Positions 60,383 to 64,000 of a stretch of DNA of 64,000 nucleotides are shown in pieces. Origin of the DNA: DTKY01 sp037440765 (lineage in GTDB: Bacteria > Acidobacteriota > Terriglobia > Bryobacterales > Bryobacteraceae); assembly GCA_037440765.1 (NCBI GenBank), contig JBBITL010000022.1:8153-72152 (forward strand). The letters run 5' to 3'. The first letter of the stretch is position 1. Each line of letters opens with the position of its first letter. The notes under the pieces are model-generated. The model was given only the letters and a program-made list of their open reading frames with translations, was not told the DNA's origin and made no database searches. Made by a program: the position numbers and the translations under genes.

Positions 60383-61654
60383 GTGAGCGTTCGAGTACTA
60401 CTCAAGACCGGGGCGCTGGTGACGGCGCTCCTGCATGCAAGCGTGGCGTTCTCTCAGCTTGCTCCCGGCAGAGGCCAACAGGGGCCGCGCATTGTGTCTC
60501 CTGAGATCCACCCCGACAAGAGGGTGACGTTCCGTCTGTCGGCGCCGAAGGCGGCCGAGGTCCTTCTGAACGGAAACTGGGACCAGGGCACGAACATCAA
60601 GATGGCCAAGGACGAGGCAGGCGTTTGGTCAGTGACCATCGGCCCGCTCGGCGAGCAGCTCTGGGGCTACTCGTTCAACGTGGACGGCCTGAAGGTGCTC
60701 GATCCCGGCAACGGCGAGTACCAGCGGGACGGCAACCGTTACGACAATCTCCTGATGATCTCCGGCCCGGGGTCCGACCTGTGGGATTTCAAGCCCGAGA
60801 TTCCGCACGGCACCGTGCATGCCATCTGGTACCCCTCGCCCATACTTAAACAGAAAGAGCGGCGGATTTACGTCTACACGCCGCCGGGCTACCACAGCAG
60901 CAATACGAGGTATCCGGTTCTTTACCTGCTGCACGGCGGCGGGGGTGACGAGGACGCCTGGACGACAATGGGCCGCGCCCCGGTCATCATGGACAACCTG
61001 ATCGCCAGCGGCAAGGCCAAGCCCATGATCGTGGTCATGCCGAACGGCAACGCCACGCAGATCGTCTCCCAGGGCTATGCCTTCGGGCCCACGCCTCCGC
61101 GCCAGTCGGTGACGGCGCCCGCGCCGCCGCCGGTGCAGGCGGCCCAGGGACTGACGGCCGGCCGCGGTCCGGGTCAGACGCCCGCCGCTCCCGCTGCCGA
61201 GCCCGCCAAGCCGCCCGCCCGCGGGCCGGTAGTATACGAGGGCTCCTACCCGCACAGCCTGGTGAAGGAAATCGTTCCGTTCATCGAGAAGAACTTCCGC
61301 GTCATCGCCAACCGGGACAACCGCGCCATCGCCGGATTGTCGATGGGCGGCGGCCACACGGTCCAGGCGACCAACAACAACCCGGGCGTGTTCGGCTGGA
61401 TCGCGGTGTGGAGCGCCGGCGGACAGAACACTCCGGAATTCGAGGCGCAGTTGGCGAAGGTCCGCCAGGGCGGCGTGAAGCGCTACTGGGTGGGCACCGG
61501 CACCACAGACTTCGCGCTGAAGGGCTCCCAGACCCTGTTCGAGGTGGCCAAGAAGGCGGGCCTCAACGCCTCCTACCACGAGGCTCCGGGCGCGCATTAC
61601 TGGTTCGTGTGGCGCCAGTTCCTGGGCGAATACGCCTCCATTCTGTTTAAGTAG
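60383..61654 (+). CDS. Secreted CE1-type esterase with N-terminal E-set domain
   Basis: 423 residues from the GTG at 60383, which has an AGAGG upstream and gives a signal peptide (LKTGALVTALLHASVAFS). Residues 35-125 are an E-set/CBM48-like domain (VTFRLSAPKAAEVLLNGNWD). The alpha/beta hydrolase follows: VLYLLHGGGGDEDAW, nucleophile S320 in AGLSMGGG, and catalytic His405 in APGAHYWFVW. An Ala/Pro-rich insertion of about 45 residues (236-282) separates the two halves of the fold. Esterases of this type act on acylated or feruloylated carbohydrates. The substrate is unknown. Confidence 0.92.
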   Translation: MSVRVLLKTGALVTALLHASVAFSQLAPGRGQQGPRIVSPEIHPDKRVTFRLSAPKAAEVLLNGNWDQGTNIKMAKDEAGVWSVTIGPLGEQLWGYSFNVDGLKVLDPGNGEYQRDGNRYDNLLMISGPGSDLWDFKPEIPHGTVHAIWYPSPILKQKERRIYVYTPPGYHSSNTRYPVLYLLHGGGGDEDAWTTMGRAPVIMDNLIASGKAKPMIVVMPNGNATQIVSQGYAFGPTPPRQSVTAPAPPPVQAAQGLTAGRGPGQTPAAPAAEPAKPPARGPVVYEGSYPHSLVKEIVPFIEKNFRVIANRDNRAIAGLSMGGGHTVQATNNNPGVFGWIAVWSAGGQNTPEFEAQLAKVRQGGVKRYWVGTGTTDFALKGSQTLFEVAKKAGLNASYHEAPGAHYWFVWRQFLGEYASILFK

Positions 61655-61660
61655 ACCTGG

Positions 61661-61692
61661 GCCGGCCGCTGAGCGCGCTACCGGCGGCCGGC
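61661..61692. terminator. GC hairpin between convergent genes
   Basis: GCCGGCCGC and GCGGCCGGC form a perfect 9-bp stem with a 14-base loop, exactly between the stops at 61654 and 61696. No clear T-tract is present. It could serve both convergent genes. Confidence 0.5.
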
Positions 61693-61695
61693 TCC

Positions 61696-62541
61696 TTATC
61701 CTCCAACGTCGCAGACGCGAAAAGCCTCCTCCAGGCCGGCGATTGGGTCTCCACGCGGGGTGTATTCATGCGCCAGCCAGCCGGTGTAGCCCGTGTCCAC
61801 GATGGCCTGGCAGATGGGGCGGTAGTTGAGTTCCTGCGTGGGACTGAGCTCGTTGCGGCCCGGGTTGCCGGCGGTGTGGAAATGGCCGATCCACTGGATG
61901 TTCTCGCGGATGGTGCGAATGATGTCGCCTTCCATGATCTGCATGTGGTAGATGTCGTACAAGAGCTTCATGCGGGGTGAGGCCACCCGCTTGCAGATCT
62001 CGACTCCGTAGCTGGTGCGGTCCGCCTGGTAGTCCTTGTGGTCCACCTTGCTGTTGAGCAGCTCCAGGCACAGGGTTATGCCCTTGTCTTCCGCTTCAGC
62101 CTTAACCTTGTTGATGAAGGCGACCGAGTTGGCAATCGCCTGCTCATCGGACATGCCGCGGCGGTTGCCGGCCATCAGGATCACGTTGGGGCCGCCTTCG
62201 GCCACCGCCTCCGCGATGCCCTCCCGGACCTGCTTCTCTGACACCTCGTGAAACTCGGTGCGGTTGATGCCGTCGGCGATCGACCGGGTTCCGCGGATCA
62301 TGGTGGGAACCAGGCCGTACTTCCTCATGACCGGATACTCCTTGGGGCCCACCAGGTCAAGACCTTTGAGCCCGACCTTCACGGCAACCTTGCACAAAGC
62401 GTCAAGGTCGGCCCTCAGATCCTTGCCGAAACAGCCGAGCGTGGCGGACTGCTTGAGGCGGCTCCGCGCGGGCGCCTGACCACGGAGAACAGACATGGCC
62501 GCCGCGGCGGCCATGCTGGAAACCAGCGTTCTTCTCGTCAT
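61696..62541 (-). CDS. Tat-exported xylose-isomerase-like TIM barrel protein
   Basis: 281 residues. The N-terminus has a twin-arginine motif and hydrophobic stretch (MTRRTLVSSMAAAAAMSVL). The body is a sugar phosphate isomerase/epimerase barrel: VKVGLKGLDLVGPKEYPV, NVILMAGNRRG, ITLCLELLNSKVDHKDYQ with the metal Glu, LLYDIYHMQIMEGD, IGHFHTAGNPGRNELSP and YTGWLAHEY. The closest pattern is hydroxypyruvate isomerase-like, with metal ligands Glu, Asp, His and Glu. Tat-exported members are common in this phylum. The substrate is unknown. Confidence 0.92.
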   Translation of the reverse strand: MTRRTLVSSMAAAAAMSVLRGQAPARSRLKQSATLGCFGKDLRADLDALCKVAVKVGLKGLDLVGPKEYPVMRKYGLVPTMIRGTRSIADGINRTEFHEVSEKQVREGIAEAVAEGGPNVILMAGNRRGMSDEQAIANSVAFINKVKAEAEDKGITLCLELLNSKVDHKDYQADRTSYGVEICKRVASPRMKLLYDIYHMQIMEGDIIRTIRENIQWIGHFHTAGNPGRNELSPTQELNYRPICQAIVDTGYTGWLAHEYTPRGDPIAGLEEAFRVCDVGG

Positions 62542-62620
62542 GGCGGTGTGGACTTGCTCCTTGTGACCGAGGATTCTATCACAGTCACTAGCGGGGCCTG
62601 CGGTACAATGTCAACGCGGA

Positions 62621-64000
62621 ATGCACAGGATCGGCCGGTATGAGATTCAAGCGGAGCTGGGCCGCGGCGCCATGGGCGTCGTCTTCCGCGCGCTGGACCC
62701 CGCCATCGGCCGCACCGTGGCAATCAAGACCATCCGGCTGACGCTCCTGGGCGGCGAACGGGACAGAGAGCGCCTGGGCAACCGGCTGCTGCACGAGGCC
62801 CGCAGCGCCGGCGCTCTCAGCCACCCCGGCATCGTCACCATCTACGACGTCAGCGAGCACGAAGACCTGGCCTACATCGCCATGGAGTTCGTCAACGGAC
62901 CGACCCTGGAGCAGGTGCTCGCCTCCGGGGAGCCGGTGGACCCGGCGCTGCTGCTGCGCGTTGTGAACACCGCCGCCGCAGCACTGGACTACGCCCACCG
63001 CAAGTCCATCGTTCACCGGGACATCAAGCCGGCCAACATCATGATCCATGACGACGGCGCGGTGAAGATCACCGACTTCGGCGTGGCCAAGATACAGGCC
63101 GGGCATCCTGCCACACAGACCTGGGCGGTGGTGGGAACGCCGTCCTACATGTCGCCGGAGCAAGCCCTGGCGAGGCCCGTGGATGGACGCTCTGACCAGT
63201 TCTCCCTGGCCGTGGTGGCCTACGAGATGCTCACCGGCGAGAAACCCTTCGGTTCGGAGAATGTGGCCTCGGTGGTCTATAAGATCGCCCACGAGGACCC
63301 CCCGCCGGCCGCCGCCCTGAACCACACGCTCGGCGCCGGGCCGGAGGCCGTGCTCCGCCGCGCGCTGGAGAAGGCTCCGGGCGGCCGTTTTCCAACTTGC
63401 GGCGGGTTTGCCGCCGCCCTGGAATCGGCCTTGCAGGCCGCTCCAGGGTGGCGCCCCCTGCCCCGCGGCGGTTCGCTCGCCTTGCCAACTGTGGAGGTCA
63501 GGCCACGCCCCCGGCCCGCTTCCGTTTCACCGCGGCCTGTGCGACGGATTGCGCTGGCAGCGCTGGCGGTGGCGGGGGTGGCGGCTGTCCTGGGCCTGTC
63601 AGCGTGGCTCGGGCAGCGCAACGGACCAGCAACCGCGCCAGGGCCTGAGACCATGCAGGCTCAGCCCCCATACTCGGAACTGCGCCCCAGCCCCGCCGGC
63701 CCAACGGCCCCACAGACCGAGCCGGCGCCGCCGGAGCAGGCGCTGCTCGTCGGCGAGGAGGCCGCGCCGCCGCTGACACAGCCGGCCAGGAAACTCGCCG
63801 GTGTTGAGCGCGGGTTGCCGGCCGAGGTCACGGTGCTGGTTCGCACCAGCCCGCCTGGAGCGAGCGTCGTCTTCGACAGCCGCCCGGAACTGAGCTGCGT
63901 CAGCCCCTGCTCCATGCGACTATCGACGGGCCGGCACACAGCTTCAGCAAGCCTTGAAGGATACAGAACAGCCTTGAAAATCTTCCAGTTGCCCGAGGAA
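62621..64000 (+). CDS. Ser/Thr protein kinase with transmembrane helix and PEGA-like tail, partial
   Basis: The reading frame runs from the ATG at 62621 to the right edge without a stop (460 codons seen). The kinase has the glycine loop LGRGAMGVV, K36 in VAIK, catalytic IVHRDIKPANIMI, ITDFGVAK and TPSYMSPEQA. A Pro/Arg-rich linker and a single membrane helix (ALAALAVAGVAAVLGLSAWL) follow. The extracytoplasmic end has a PEGA-like domain (VRTSPPGASVVFDS, STGRHTASASLEGY). It is a Hanks-type receptor kinase, probably sensing the envelope. It is divergent from the isomerase; a TACAAT at 62603 may be its -10. Confidence 0.95.
   Translation, partial: MHRIGRYEIQAELGRGAMGVVFRALDPAIGRTVAIKTIRLTLLGGERDRERLGNRLLHEARSAGALSHPGIVTIYDVSEHEDLAYIAMEFVNGPTLEQVLASGEPVDPALLLRVVNTAAAALDYAHRKSIVHRDIKPANIMIHDDGAVKITDFGVAKIQAGHPATQTWAVVGTPSYMSPEQALARPVDGRSDQFSLAVVAYEMLTGEKPFGSENVASVVYKIAHEDPPPAAALNHTLGAGPEAVLRRALEKAPGGRFPTCGGFAAALESALQAAPGWRPLPRGGSLALPTVEVRPRPRPASVSPRPVRRIALAALAVAGVAAVLGLSAWLGQRNGPATAPGPETMQAQPPYSELRPSPAGPTAPQTEPAPPEQALLVGEEAAPPLTQPARKLAGVERGLPAEVTVLVRTSPPGASVVFDSRPELSCVSPCSMRLSTGRHTASASLEGYRTALKIFQLPEE

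Overview
The window is GC-rich, densely coded bacterial DNA. The gene content points to an Acidobacteriota genome, most likely the Bryobacterales/Solibacter side. The indicators are an Oar-like outer-membrane barrel paired with a VWFA-type secreted protein, a FecR protein with a Trp/Tyr-rich middle, a secreted regulatory-like (CarboxypepD_reg type) protein, a Ser/Thr kinase with a PEGA-like tail, and short dispersed REP-like repeats. This placement is inferred from family content, not from a marker-gene search. I saw no rRNA, tRNA, CRISPR array, prophage or intact insertion sequence. A run of 100 N at 30807-30906 shows this is a draft scaffold, and its flanks suggest the gap is an assembly artefact.

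Layout. 1-401: end of a methyltransferase-like gene. 429-3147 (-): a Tat-exported QueG-like iron-sulphur protein and a membrane polyferredoxin that looks like a NapH-NapG fusion. 3424-4896: UbiD-type decarboxylase. 5095-8478: a small exported helical protein, a NtrB-type histidine kinase and a NtrC-type sigma-54 activator, all overlapping. 8540-12215 (-): VWFA protein and Oar-like barrel. 12393-14201: M2 dipeptidase lipoprotein. 14388-15596 (-): small secreted proteins, one probably frameshifted. 15723-16485: Phd/VapC toxin-antitoxin pair with its promoter. 16508-18160 (-): B12-binding radical SAM protein.

18322-32276 is the most striking block: eight tightly packed + strand genes. In order they are a DUF4159 protein, a VWA/GATase-like membrane protein, a caspase-like protein that has lost its Cys, a TPR protein with an HExxH protease domain, a MoxR ATPase, a DUF58 protein, a BatA-like VWA membrane protein and a giant DUF4175-like protein with Gly-Gln-Gln arrays. 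This looks like an envelope-associated MoxR/VWA machine with built-in proteolysis-related modules.

32371-34102: purU between two small beta-rich secreted proteins. 34143-41482 (-): a matrixin-like protease with its small partner, then an NRAMP-USP fusion with a YfhO-like membrane protein. 41564-45673: a frameshifted regulatory-like protein flanked by 38-bp direct repeats, then the FecR/W-Y-rich protein ending in a strong terminator. 46128-57545 is a long + strand run of larC, metG, tatD (carrying a palindromic insertion), a DHH phosphoesterase, a tandemly duplicated S41 peptidase and an ABC exporter trio. 57555-60247 (-): ftsY-ribD-ribE. 60383-61654: CE1-type esterase. 61696-62541 (-): Tat-exported sugar isomerase-like protein. 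62621-end: Ser/Thr kinase with PEGA-like tail, cut by the window edge.
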